A stretch of DNA of 64,000 nucleotides. Origin: Burkholderia lata (GTDB lineage Bacteria > Pseudomonadota > Gammaproteobacteria > Burkholderiales > Burkholderiaceae). Positions 35,346 through 44,038 of this stretch are shown piece after piece. Every line of letters begins with the position of its first letter. Position 1 is the stretch's first letter. The stretch lies in assembly GCF_902499335.1 (NCBI RefSeq), contig NZ_CABVQK010000014.1, positions 124,001-188,000 of the forward strand, read 5' to 3'. A model generated the notes under the pieces. That model was not told where the DNA came from. It did not search any database and worked only from the letters and a program-made list of their open reading frames with translations. A program made the position numbers and the translations under genes.

Positions 35346-36920
35346 ATGATGCTCAAGACGAAACAACCGTTCCGTACGCCGGGACGGCGCTATCGCGCAA
35401 CCTTGTTCGCCGCAGCCGCGTTCGCGTGCTGCTGCTCCTATGCCGTCGCACAAGACGCGACACCGGACTCCGCGGCCGATGCAGTTGTCAGCGCGGACGC
35501 CATCATGACACTGGTCGACGACGCTTCGCCGTGCGCGGCCAATCCGGCTGCGTGCGCGGTGCACGTCTTCGCCGGTGGGCATGTCGGCGGTAATGGCGCC
35601 GGCTCGAACGGCAATGGCAATGGCGGCAGCCCCGGTAGCGGAAATGGCAATGGCGGCGGCAGCGGCAACAACGGGAACGGTACCGTCGGACCTGCTGGCA
35701 TCGGCGGAACGACAAGCGGAACATCCGGCGGCACGAGTGGCTCAGGCGGCTCGGGTCGCGGAGGGAATGCGTCTGGCACCGGGGGCTCGGGTGGCGGTAC
35801 CTCCGGTGGCGGCACTTCGGGCGGTGGTACTTCGGGCGGTGGCAATTCCGGTGGCGGCACTTCCGGTGGCGGTACTTCGGGCGGTGGTACTTCCGGCGGC
35901 GGTACTTCCGGTGGCGGCACTTCGGGTGGCGGCACTTCGGGTGGCGGCACGTCCGGTGGCGGTACTTCGGGCGGCGGTACTTCCGGCGGCGGTACTTCCG
36001 GTGGCGGCACTTCCGGTGGCGGTACTTCCGGTGGCGGTACTTCCGGTGGCGGTACTTCGGGTGGCGGCACTTCGGGTGGCGGTACTTCGGGCGGCGGTAC
36101 TTCCGGTGGCGGCACTTCGGGTGGCGGCACTTCGGGCGGCGGTACTTCGGGTGGCGGCACTTCGGGTGGCGGCACTTCGGGTGGCGGCACTTCGGGTGGC
36201 GGCACTTCGGGCGGCGGTACTTCCGGTGGCGGTACTTCAGGCGCTGGCGGTCATGGTGGCCATGGCGGTGGTGGCGACGGTGATGGCGGCGGTCACGGCA
36301 ATGGTGGTGGTCACGGCGACGGTGATGGCGGTGGTCACGGCAACGGCGGCCATGGCGACGGTGATGGCGGCGGTCACGGCAATGGTGGTGGCCACGGCAA
36401 TGGCGACGGCGGTGGTCACGGCAACGGTGGCCATGGCGACGGTGATGGCGGCGGTCACGGCAACGGTGGCGGTCACGGAAATGGCGACGGCGGCGGTCAC
36501 GGCAACGGCGGACATGGCGACGGTGATGGCGGCGGTCACGGCAATAGTGGTGGCCACGGCAATGGCGACGGCGGCGGTCACGGCAATGGTGGCCACGGTA
36601 ATGGCGGTGGCAACGGCAATGGAAACGGCAGTGGCGGCGCCGGCAATGGCGGGGCCAACGGTACCGGCAACGGTCGCGGCAATGGCAATGGTGCTGGCGG
36701 CAACGGTGGCCAGGGCAGTAGTGGCGGCAACGGCGGTCCGAGTAACGGCGGCGGTACCGGCGGCAACAGTGGCCACGGCAATGGCGGCGGCAACGGCAAT
36801 GGAAACGGCAGTGGCGGCGCCGGCAATGGCGGGGCCAACGGTGTCGGCAACGGCCATGGCAACGGGAACGGCAATGGCGGCGGTCACGGCAGCAGTGGAT
36901 CGTCCGGAGGCAACCACTGA
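35346..36920 (+). CDS. Exported Gly-rich tandem-repeat protein
   Basis: 524 residues. A signal peptide with an unusual CCC in its core is cut near YAVA-QDA. About 60 ordinary residues follow, with a Cys pair (SPCAANPAAC), then a Gly/Asn/Ser linker. Residues ~148-298 are about 30 copies of the pentapeptide TSGGG. Next come His/Asp/Gly repeats of 27 residues (81 bp), then a 60-residue segment present twice, ending SSGSSGGNH. No anchor, lipobox or autotransporter domain is visible. A second ATG at 35349 is better placed after GGGGAGG. I do not recognise a function; the His/Asp-rich part might bind metal. Repeats should make the length variable between strains. Confidence 0.8.
   Translation: MMLKTKQPFRTPGRRYRATLFAAAAFACCCSYAVAQDATPDSAADAVVSADAIMTLVDDASPCAANPAACAVHVFAGGHVGGNGAGSNGNGNGGSPGSGNGNGGGSGNNGNGTVGPAGIGGTTSGTSGGTSGSGGSGRGGNASGTGGSGGGTSGGGTSGGGTSGGGNSGGGTSGGGTSGGGTSGGGTSGGGTSGGGTSGGGTSGGGTSGGGTSGGGTSGGGTSGGGTSGGGTSGGGTSGGGTSGGGTSGGGTSGGGTSGGGTSGGGTSGGGTSGGGTSGGGTSGGGTSGGGTSGGGTSGAGGHGGHGGGGDGDGGGHGNGGGHGDGDGGGHGNGGHGDGDGGGHGNGGGHGNGDGGGHGNGGHGDGDGGGHGNGGGHGNGDGGGHGNGGHGDGDGGGHGNSGGHGNGDGGGHGNGGHGNGGGNGNGNGSGGAGNGGANGTGNGRGNGNGAGGNGGQGSSGGNGGPSNGGGTGGNSGHGNGGGNGNGNGSGGAGNGGANGVGNGHGNGNGNGGGHGSSGSSGGNH
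35787..36240 (+). repeat. 15-bp tandem repeats coding for TSGGG
   Basis: About 30 in-frame copies of a 15-bp unit with synonymous differences at a few positions (for example acttcg versus acttcc, ggtggc versus ggcggc), and one copy with Asn in place of Thr. All retain the reading frame, so changes in copy number add or remove five residues. Confidence 0.93.
36351..36600 (+). repeat. 81-bp tandem repeats in the Gly/His-rich part
   Basis: The string catggcgacggtgatggcg recurs at 36351, 36432 and 36513, exactly 81 bp apart. Each unit codes for 27 residues mixing GHGDGDGGG and GHGNGDGGG. Confidence 0.88.
36601..36842 (+). repeat. 62-bp direct repeat, 180 bp apart
   Basis: Bases 36601-36662 recur at 36781-36842 with one difference near the start. 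The spacing of 180 bp equals 60 codons, so it is an in-frame segmental duplication near the protein's C-terminus. Confidence 0.9.
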
Positions 36921-36947
36921 CCGGCCGCGTCTCCCGGCCGGGTGTCG

Positions 36948-37793
36948 TCAGAGCATCTCGAGCGCGCGCTTGCTGCGTGGCGGCCGGAAGTACGCGTCAA
37001 GCTGCGCGCGCTCGTCATCGCTGAACACGAAATCGAGCGCGGCCCGGTTGTCGCGCACGTGTTCGAGCCGCGACGCCTTCGGGATCGCGAACACCCCCGG
37101 CTGCGCGAGCACCCACGCAAGCGCGACGCGCATCACCGACACGCCGCGCTGCCGCGCGATCTCGTCGAGCGGCGAGCGCTTCGGCAGCCGCCCGTGATCG
37201 ACCGGGCTGTACGCCATCGCCGGCATCCGGTGCTCGGCGAGCCACGGCAGCAGGTCGAATTCCGGGCCGCGCCGCGCGATGTTGTAGAGGATCTGGTTGG
37301 TCGCGCACGCGCCGCCACCAGCTCCATCGACGAGTTCGTCCATGTCGGCCGTATCGAAGTTGCTGACACCCCAGTGACGGATCTTGCCGGCGCGCTGCAG
37401 CGCTTCGAAGCCTTCGACCGTCTCCTCGAGCGGCACCGAGCCGCGCCAGTGCAGCAGATACAGGTCGAGGCGATCGGTACCCAGGCGCTTGAGGCTCGCA
37501 TCGCACGCGGCAACGACGCCGCGTCGGCTCGCATGGTGCGGATAAACCTTGCTGACGAGGAACACATCGTCGCGCAGACCCGCGAGCGCCTCGCCGACCA
37601 GTTCCTCGGTCGCGCCGTCGCCGTACATCTCGGCCGTATCGACCAGCGTCATCCCGAGCGCGACGCCTTCGCGCAGCGCGGCAATCTCGTCCGCGCGCCG
37701 GGCCGGCCGCTCGCCCATTTCCCACGTGCCCAGGCCAAGCTTCGGAATCGTCTCGCCGTCCGGCAGGACGACCGTGGCGATCGTGTCTGTCAT
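36948..37793 (-). CDS. Aldo/keto reductase
   Basis: 281 residues from the ATG at 37793, which has GAGGA four bases upstream. The (beta/alpha)8 fold signatures are present: LGLGTWEMGE, VDTAEMYGDG with the catalytic Asp and Tyr, FLVSKVYPHHA with the Lys, and DLYLLHWRGSVP with the His. The NADPH-binding tail AIPKASRLEHVRDNR is intact. It resembles the E. coli YeaE/DkgB group of general carbonyl reductases; the physiological substrate is unknown. The gene is convergent with the Gly-rich gene, with only 27 bp between stop codons. Confidence 0.93.
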   Translation of the reverse strand: MTDTIATVVLPDGETIPKLGLGTWEMGERPARRADEIAALREGVALGMTLVDTAEMYGDGATEELVGEALAGLRDDVFLVSKVYPHHASRRGVVAACDASLKRLGTDRLDLYLLHWRGSVPLEETVEGFEALQRAGKIRHWGVSNFDTADMDELVDGAGGGACATNQILYNIARRGPEFDLLPWLAEHRMPAMAYSPVDHGRLPKRSPLDEIARQRGVSVMRVALAWVLAQPGVFAIPKASRLEHVRDNRAALDFVFSDDERAQLDAYFRPPRSKRALEML

Positions 37794-37959
37794 GCGTTCC
37801 TCGTTGCGGATTCGTGACCGCGCACCGCGGCCCAGGCATGGAATACGACGCATCAGTGTAGTCAATCGGCGCGCGATTCACCTATTGCACGGCAAAAACC
37901 GGCTATAACGGCGCCACGTGATGACTTAGAATGGCCGCAATCAGATCGATACCCATTCC

Positions 37960-38706
37960 ATGAAGGCATCCACGGACGACCGCTGGCAGGACCTGCGCCC
38001 CGACCCCGACAACGACACGCCGCTCTACCTGCAGCTCGCCCGCAAGCTCGGCGACGCGATCCACGACAACCGCTGGACGGCCGGTGAGGCATTGCCCTCC
38101 GAGCGCGTGCTGTCCGATGCGCTCGGCGTATCGCGCATCACCGCGCGCAAGGCGATCGCGCTGCTCGTCGAGCAAGGCCTGATTCGCCGCACTCAGGGCG
38201 CCGGCAACTTCATCCAGCCGCGCTACGAAGATCCGCTGTCGCGGCTGTCGAGCTTCAGTGAAATGCTCGAACGGCGCGGCTTCAAGCCGAGCTCGCAATG
38301 GCTCGCGCGCGAGATCCAGCCGGCGAACCGCGACGAAGTGATCCAGCTCGGGCTGTCGCCGGCCGCATCGGTCACGCGCCTGAAGCGCCTGCGCCTCGCC
38401 GACGGCATCGTGATGGCCGTCGAGAATTCGACGTTCCCCGCGACGCTGATCCCCGATCCGCAGGCGATCGGCGGCTCGCTGTACAGCTATCTCGAAGCAC
38501 GCGGCACGCCGATCGTGCGCGCGCTGCAGCATTTCCGCGCGGTCAACGCCACCGACGAGATCGCCGAGCAGATGGGCATCGCACCGCACGACGCGCTGCT
38601 GCTGATCACACGAATCGGTTATACGTCGGACCAGCGCGCGATCGAACTGACCGATACCTACTGCCGCAACGACTACTACGACTTCGTCGTCGAGCTGCGC
38701 AAGTAA
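37960..38706 (+). CDS. GntR-family regulator, HutC subfamily (UTRA domain)
   Basis: A 248-residue transcription factor. The N-terminal winged helix is clear: ALPSERVLSDALGVSRITA and LVEQGLIRRTQGAGNFI. The C-terminal UTRA ligand domain includes SSFSEMLERRGFKPSS and ESNTFPA-like VENSTFPATLIP. HutC-type regulators respond to small metabolites such as N-acetylglucosamine phosphates or urocanate. No operon of sugar or histidine genes is adjacent, so its target is not evident. It is divergent from the aldo/keto reductase. Confidence 0.9.
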   Translation: MKASTDDRWQDLRPDPDNDTPLYLQLARKLGDAIHDNRWTAGEALPSERVLSDALGVSRITARKAIALLVEQGLIRRTQGAGNFIQPRYEDPLSRLSSFSEMLERRGFKPSSQWLAREIQPANRDEVIQLGLSPAASVTRLKRLRLADGIVMAVENSTFPATLIPDPQAIGGSLYSYLEARGTPIVRALQHFRAVNATDEIAEQMGIAPHDALLLITRIGYTSDQRAIELTDTYCRNDYYDFVVELRK

Positions 38707-38727
38707 CGCCGGCCGCGCCGCCGGCGC

Positions 38728-40119
38728 TCACAGCCAGCGCGCCTCATCGGTGCCGAGCGGCACGGGCGGGCGCGCAAGCGACGGCGGTGTCGCCGACAAC
38801 CGCTCGGCCGGCCGCACCGCGTCAAGCGTGCCGAACGGCGACGCGATGCGCTCGATCCGGTCGCGCACGTCGGTGCGCGCGAAATCGGGCGCCTGCAAGC
38901 CGTCCGGCACGATGCCGAACGACTGCAGCCAGCGTCCCGTCTGCGCGAGCGACAGTCGCACGTGCCAGCTTCCCCCTTCGCGCGCCCGGCGCGCGAGCGC
39001 GATCATCGCGCCGAACGCCGCCAGATAGCCCGTTGCATGATCGAGCGCCTGACACGGCAGGTGGCGCGGCGCATCCGCGTGCGCGGCCTGCTGCTCCTGC
39101 CACGCAATCCCGCTCGCCGACTGCACGAGGCTGTCGAAGCCACGCCGCTGCGCCCATGGCCCCGCGGGCCCGTACGCGGATATCGATACGTACACGATGC
39201 CGGGCCGCCGCGCCGCCAGCGCTTGCGGCCCGAACCCGCGCGCCGCGAGCGCGCCGGGCCGGTACGACTGCAGGAACACATCCACATCGCGTGCGAGCGC
39301 ATGCAGCGTTTCAATGCCCGCCGCGTCGCGCAGGTCGATCCACGTCGAACGCTTGCCGCGCCCGTTGTCGATCACGAGCGGTGCGATGTTCGGCAGGTGC
39401 GGCCCGTTGACGAGCAGCGTCTGCGCGCCATGCGACGCCAGCGTGCGGCCCGCGACCGGCCCCGCGATGATCCGAGTGAGATCGAGCACGCGCACTCCGG
39501 CGAGCGGCTGGCCGGCTTCGCCGCGGCCGATCGGCTCGACCGGTGCGTCGCCAATTCGCTCGATCTCGAGCAGCGATAACGGTGCAATCGCGCGCGCCTG
39601 CTCGAGTGACGCCCACTCGTCAGGTGTTCTGATCAATGCGGCGCACAGCCCGGCCTCGGCCAGCGCAGTATCGAGTGCCACACCGTCCCGCGTGCGGATC
39701 GCAGCGGCGACATCATCCCGCTGCTCGCCGCAGCCGAGTACGTCGAGAATCCCGCGCAGGTGATGCGGGAAGTTTGCGTGCAACTGGATCCAGCGTCCGT
39801 CGCCCGTCTCGAAGAAACCCGTCACCGGATGACGCAACTCCGGCGGTGGACCATCGTCCACGCGCAGGTAGCGTTCACTACGAAACGCGACGAGCGCATC
39901 GCGCACCGACACATCGACGGATTGCGCGACGCCTGTGCGAAGCCGATGGCATTCGGCCGCCGCGAGCCCGGCTGCCGCGATCGTCGCCGCGGCCAGCGTG
40001 CCGACCCGGAAGGTCGACGGCAGCGTCGGGTCCTGCCCCGTCACGGTCGCACGGGCCAGTGCGTCGGGGTCGCCGTGTGCGAGCCGCCACAGGTGCTTCA
40101 ACGCGAGTTCGGGTGTCAT
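38728..40119 (-). CDS. CaiB/BaiF-type CoA transferase with permuted halves
   Basis: 463 residues. Class III CoA transferases normally begin with GVRVLDLTR and carry the catalytic Asp about 160 residues on. Here that start (LAGVRVLDLTRIIAGPVAG) appears only at residue ~207, followed by GKRSTWIDL, YRPGALAARGFGPQAL and the Asp region CQALDHATGYLAAFGAM. Residues 40-200 instead look like the family's C-terminal half (GVAQSVDVSVRDALVAF, then ETGDGRWIQLHANF). So the order is C-half then N-half, with the tG-x-x-vdvsl element present twice. It may be a circular permutation or a trimmed tandem duplication. Substrate unknown. Confidence 0.82.
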   Translation of the reverse strand: MTPELALKHLWRLAHGDPDALARATVTGQDPTLPSTFRVGTLAAATIAAAGLAAAECHRLRTGVAQSVDVSVRDALVAFRSERYLRVDDGPPPELRHPVTGFFETGDGRWIQLHANFPHHLRGILDVLGCGEQRDDVAAAIRTRDGVALDTALAEAGLCAALIRTPDEWASLEQARAIAPLSLLEIERIGDAPVEPIGRGEAGQPLAGVRVLDLTRIIAGPVAGRTLASHGAQTLLVNGPHLPNIAPLVIDNGRGKRSTWIDLRDAAGIETLHALARDVDVFLQSYRPGALAARGFGPQALAARRPGIVYVSISAYGPAGPWAQRRGFDSLVQSASGIAWQEQQAAHADAPRHLPCQALDHATGYLAAFGAMIALARRAREGGSWHVRLSLAQTGRWLQSFGIVPDGLQAPDFARTDVRDRIERIASPFGTLDAVRPAERLSATPPSLARPPVPLGTDEARWL

Positions 40120-40581
40120 GGCGAGAGGGGGGCGGTGGGAGACACAGGATCGAGTCTAGAATTCTCGACAGTCGCGAGCAATCCTGATTGCGAGAGTCAG
40201 CCCATCACGCACGGCGCGTAGCGCGGGTGTATCTCCTACACCCCGGCACGAGCGGCCTACATCTCATCTCCGAGCGCAGGAAACCTGCCGGCATCCTCGG
40301 TGCCGGCGTAACCCCCGGCACATTTGAACCGTGACCTGCTGTGCTCGCTGCCGGACAGCGCGATCAGGCACCGCGGCAACCACGCGGACAAAATGCGGCT
40401 ACCCGCACGCCACAGTGCCAACGCGAAGCGCTCCGGCAGCGGCGTCGCACGTTCGCTCGACCGGGGCGTGCCGGAGCCGTGCTCGCCAATCACGTCGATC
40501 GCCAGCCGGTCGCGCAGCCGGCCGGATTGCACATGCGCTCGAATAACGCGCGGACAGAGAGCCCGCCCAGCCGCGAGCGTG
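40120..40581. other. Gap of about 460 bp without a recognised gene
   Basis: Both strands hold open frames because of high GC, but none shows a family signature, a Shine-Dalgarno or a signal peptide. The stretch may contain the promoter of the CaiB-type gene at its left end. A decayed gene is possible but cannot be shown. Confidence 0.5.
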
Positions 40582-40905
40582 CTAAGTCGGCAGCGACGCA
40601 GGCGCGTGACGCCGGGCGTCGCGCCATGCGACGAGCGGCCTCCACCACGCCTGCGCGGCGCGCCTGGCCCGCACCTCGAGCGGACCGAACGCGAACGTCG
40701 CACCCTGTGCCCCCGCGCTGACCCATACGCGCATGCCGGGCGTGAGCATCAGCGAATCGCCGGCGCCGAGCCAGTGATCGTCGGGCCTGCCTTCGATCGT
40801 CACCCAGGCCTCGCCGTCGGCCACTTCCAGTGCGGTGCGATCGACGATCCGCCACCGACCGGCCGGCTCGTCGCCATCGATCACATAAAGTCGCAGTTCG
40901 CGCAT
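40582..40905 (-). CDS. DUF2917 domain protein
   Basis: 107 residues from the ATG at 40905, with GGAGG five bases upstream. The product begins MRELRLYVIDGDEPAGRWRI and has a small cupin-like beta pattern: GEAWVTIEGRPDDHWLGAGD then SLMLTPGMRVWVSAG. This matches DUF2917 proteins found widely in Burkholderiales, often next to regulators or transporters. Function is unknown. It is divergent from an MFS exporter gene with a 220-bp gap. Confidence 0.78.
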   Translation of the reverse strand: MRELRLYVIDGDEPAGRWRIVDRTALEVADGEAWVTIEGRPDDHWLGAGDSLMLTPGMRVWVSAGAQGATFAFGPLEVRARRAAQAWWRPLVAWRDARRHAPASLPT

Positions 40906-41125
40906 GGCAGCCTCCTGGTCGCACGGGTCCGATGGCACCAGTATTTCGGACAGTGGCAGCACACGGACAGATACGGTTGCAGACACTTTTGGCTGAACTG
41001 TACTGGTCACTCGACGGGGACGGGCACCCGCCGGCCGGACTGCGCGCCGCCCTTGCGCAGAACCTGCACGGCGCAATGGCTTTCCCTACAATGTCGGCTG
41101 TCCCGCGCCACCACCCCGCCCCCCA

Positions 41126-42562
41126 ATGTTCCAGCGCCCGCCTGCCGCCGCTCCCGGCGAAAAGAACCTCACCGTGATGCTCTGGCTCGTCGCAACGGGC
41201 TTCTTCATGCAGACGCTCGATTCGACGATCGTCAACACGGCGCTACCGTCGATGGCCGCGAGCCTCGGCGAATCGCCGCTGCGCATGCAGTCGGTCGTGA
41301 TTGCGTACTCGCTGACGATGGCGGTGATGATCCCCGTGTCGGGCTGGCTCGCCGACACGTTCGGCACGCGGCGCGTGTTCTTCAGCGCGATCCTGGTGTT
41401 CTCGCTGGGCTCGCTGCTGTGCGCGAACGCGCATACGCTGACGCAGCTCGTCGCGTTCCGCGTCGTGCAGGGCGTCGGCGGCGCGATGCTGCTGCCGGTC
41501 GGGCGGCTCGCGGTGCTGCGCACGTTCCCTGCCGAACGCTACCTGCCCGCGCTGTCGTTCGTCGCGATTCCCGGCCTGATCGGCCCGCTGATCGGGCCGA
41601 CGCTCGGCGGCTGGCTCGTGAAGATCGCGTCGTGGCACTGGATCTTCCTGATCAACGTGCCGGTCGGTGTCGCGGGCTGCATCGCGACCTTCTATTCGAT
41701 GCCCGATTCGCGCAACCCGGCCGTCGGCCGCTTCGACCTGAAGGGCTATCTGCTGCTGACGATCGGCATGGTCGCGATCTCGCTGTCGCTCGACGGGCTC
41801 GCGGATCTCGGGATGCAGCACGCGGCCGTGCTCGTGCTGCTGATCCTGAGCCTCGCGTGCTTCGTCGCGTACGGGCTGTATGCGGTGCGCGCGCCGCAAC
41901 CGATCTTCTCGCTCGAGCTGTTCCGGATCCACACGTTCAGCGTCGGGCTGCTCGGCAACCTGTTCGCGCGGATCGGCAGCGGCGCGATGCCGTACCTGAT
42001 CCCGCTGCTGCTGCAGGTGAGCCTCGGCTACTCGGCGTTCGAGGCCGGGCTGATGATGCTGCCGGTGGCGGCGGCCGGGATGTTCTCGAAGCGGATCATC
42101 ACGCGCCTGATCACGCAGCACGGCTACCGCAAGGTGCTGCTCGCGAACACGATCATGGTCGGCGTGATGATGGCGAGCTTCGCGCTGATGCGCGACACCG
42201 TGCCGGTGTGGGTGAAGGTCGTGCACCTCGCGCTGTTCGGCGGCTTCAACTCGATGCAGTTCACCGCGATGAACACGCTGACGCTGAAGGATCTCGGCAC
42301 GGGCGGCGCGAGCAGCGGCAACAGCCTGTTCTCGCTCGTGCAGATGCTGTCGATGAGCCTCGGCGTCACGGTCGCGGGGGCGCTGCTCGCGACGTTCACG
42401 GGCATGCTGCGCACCGTGACGCCGAGCAACACGCTGCCGGCGTTCCATGCGACGTTCATCTGCGTCGGGATCATCACGGCCGCGTCCGCGTGGATCTTCG
42501 CGCAACTCGCGCCCGAGATCCGCAGCGCCGCGCGCAAGACCGACCCGTCCGAGCGCGCATGA
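41126..42562 (+). CDS. MFS drug exporter, DHA2 family (MdtD/EmrB-like)
   Basis: A 478-residue transporter with about 14 hydrophobic segments. Motif D-like FMQTLDSTIVNTALPSMA in helix 1 and motif A WLADTFGTRRVFF are typical of DHA2 proton antiporters, as is motif C, PGLIGPLIGPTLGGWLV. It resembles E. coli MdtD. Substrates are probably lipophilic compounds but cannot be named. No membrane-fusion partner gene is adjacent. Confidence 0.92.
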   Translation: MFQRPPAAAPGEKNLTVMLWLVATGFFMQTLDSTIVNTALPSMAASLGESPLRMQSVVIAYSLTMAVMIPVSGWLADTFGTRRVFFSAILVFSLGSLLCANAHTLTQLVAFRVVQGVGGAMLLPVGRLAVLRTFPAERYLPALSFVAIPGLIGPLIGPTLGGWLVKIASWHWIFLINVPVGVAGCIATFYSMPDSRNPAVGRFDLKGYLLLTIGMVAISLSLDGLADLGMQHAAVLVLLILSLACFVAYGLYAVRAPQPIFSLELFRIHTFSVGLLGNLFARIGSGAMPYLIPLLLQVSLGYSAFEAGLMMLPVAAAGMFSKRIITRLITQHGYRKVLLANTIMVGVMMASFALMRDTVPVWVKVVHLALFGGFNSMQFTAMNTLTLKDLGTGGASSGNSLFSLVQMLSMSLGVTVAGALLATFTGMLRTVTPSNTLPAFHATFICVGIITAASAWIFAQLAPEIRSAARKTDPSERA

Positions 42563-42741
42563 CGCGCGGCGCGCGCCGAACCGGGTCGGCGCGCACCATT
42601 TCGGTGCGGCGCGGCCCCGCGATGCGCCGGCGATGCCCGGCGGTTCGACCGCGACGCGCCGCCGCACGGGGTACGATGCCGTGCACGCTTCTTGCTCGCC
42701 TATTCTCTAGGTAAACTGGCAGTCTTCCTTCGGCCGACATC

Positions 42742-44016
42742 ATGAGCATGATCGAAATCGATCCCCCCGGCTTTCAGCCGCCCCGCCCCGTCGCCGGCGA
42801 CGACGGGAACCGGCGCACCGTGCTGTACGGCGGCTACACCGTGTTCAGCGTGTTCCAGCCCGTTTTCTCGGTGTCGCACCGCCGCGCGATCGGCTATCAC
42901 GCGTCGCTGCGTGCGCACGACGAGGAAAGCCGCCAGGTGGCGTCGCACGAGGTGTTCACGCAGGCGGCGCGGCGCGGCGACCTGCTCGAGCTCGGCCGGC
43001 TCGCCGAATCGCTGCATCTCGGCAACTTCCACGCGTTCGACAGCCATGACGAATGGCTCTTCCTGAGCCTGCATCCGGCTGCGCTGATGGACACCGTCTA
43101 CAGCGACGCGATGCTCGCGAACCTGAAGGCGCTCGGGCTGCCGCCGCATCGCGTGGTGCTCGAGGTGCCCGAGCAGGCGGGCGGCGAGACGCCGCGCTAC
43201 GCGGCGATCGTCGACGGGCTGCGCAAGGCCGGCTTCCTGATCGCACTCGTCGGGTTCGGCGCGAAGCATTCGAACATCGACCGCGTGTGGCACCTGCATC
43301 CCGACATCGTCACGCTCGACCGCGGCATCCTCGCGCAGGCGAGCGAGCACTCTCATCTCGAACGCGTGCTGCCGGGGCTCGTGTCGCTGCTGCACGAATC
43401 CGGCCAGCTCGTGCTGATGGGCGGGCTCGCGACCGAGCGCGACGCGCTGATCGCGCTGGAGTGCGATGTCGATTTCGTGCAGGGCCAGTACTTCGCGGGG
43501 CCGAGCGTCGAACCGGTGCAGCCGCAAGCCGCCGCGGGCTGCATGGATACGCTGTCGGCCGCATTGCGGCTGCGCGTCGCGGAACGCGAGCGCACGCAGG
43601 CGGAACGGCTCGCCCCGTACGTCGCGGCGCTCGAGGAAGCGAGCCAGAAGCTCGTCGCGGGAGAATCGCTGATCGACGCGGCAGCCATCGTACTCGGGCT
43701 GCCCGAGACCGCGCGCTGCTTCCTGCTCGACGCATCGGGGCGCCAGATCGGCGACAACGTGCTCGCACGCGGCAGCGTATCGCAGCGTGCCAAGCGTTTC
43801 CGGCCGCTGCTGCATTCCGAAGGCGCGAGCTGGGAACGGCGCCCGTACTTCATCGACGCGATGCGCGCGCCGGGCCGCGTGCATCTGACGCCGCCCTACC
43901 TGTCGATCAACGAGGCGCACCTGTGCGTGACCGCGTCGATCGCCGCGCCGGTCGCGACCGGCATGCAGGTGCTCTGCGTCGACATCAACTGGGAAGCGGC
44001 ACTCAACCGCGAATGA
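42742..44016 (+). CDS. Degenerate EAL-domain protein, probably not a phosphodiesterase
   Basis: 424 residues. Residues ~28-258 follow an EAL domain from start to end: FQPVFSV, GYHASLR, FLSLHP, VVLEVPEQ, GFGAKHSNIDRVWHLHPD, TLDRGIL and FVQGQYFAGP. Key catalytic positions are altered: the E of the EALLR motif is H53, the DDFG aspartates are V170-G171, the KID lysine is replaced and the AEGVE glutamate is Gly. It should therefore not hydrolyse c-di-GMP. Residues 260-424 form a second, unassigned domain (a HDOD-free, Cache- or PAS-like sensor is possible). Likely a protein- or ligand-binding regulator. Confidence 0.82.
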   Translation: MSMIEIDPPGFQPPRPVAGDDGNRRTVLYGGYTVFSVFQPVFSVSHRRAIGYHASLRAHDEESRQVASHEVFTQAARRGDLLELGRLAESLHLGNFHAFDSHDEWLFLSLHPAALMDTVYSDAMLANLKALGLPPHRVVLEVPEQAGGETPRYAAIVDGLRKAGFLIALVGFGAKHSNIDRVWHLHPDIVTLDRGILAQASEHSHLERVLPGLVSLLHESGQLVLMGGLATERDALIALECDVDFVQGQYFAGPSVEPVQPQAAAGCMDTLSAALRLRVAERERTQAERLAPYVAALEEASQKLVAGESLIDAAAIVLGLPETARCFLLDASGRQIGDNVLARGSVSQRAKRFRPLLHSEGASWERRPYFIDAMRAPGRVHLTPPYLSINEAHLCVTASIAAPVATGMQVLCVDINWEAALNRE

Positions 44017-44038
44017 GCGAGGCGCCACCGCACCGCGT

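Noticed and set aside
35438..36205. Antisense frame of repeated PPPEV
   Set aside because: Simple complement of the 15-bp repeats; no start context. The Gly-rich frame has the signal peptide and ribosome site.
40324..42714. 796-codon plus-strand frame through the DUF2917 and MFS region
   Set aside because: Out of frame with the clear MFS gene and low in any domain likeness.
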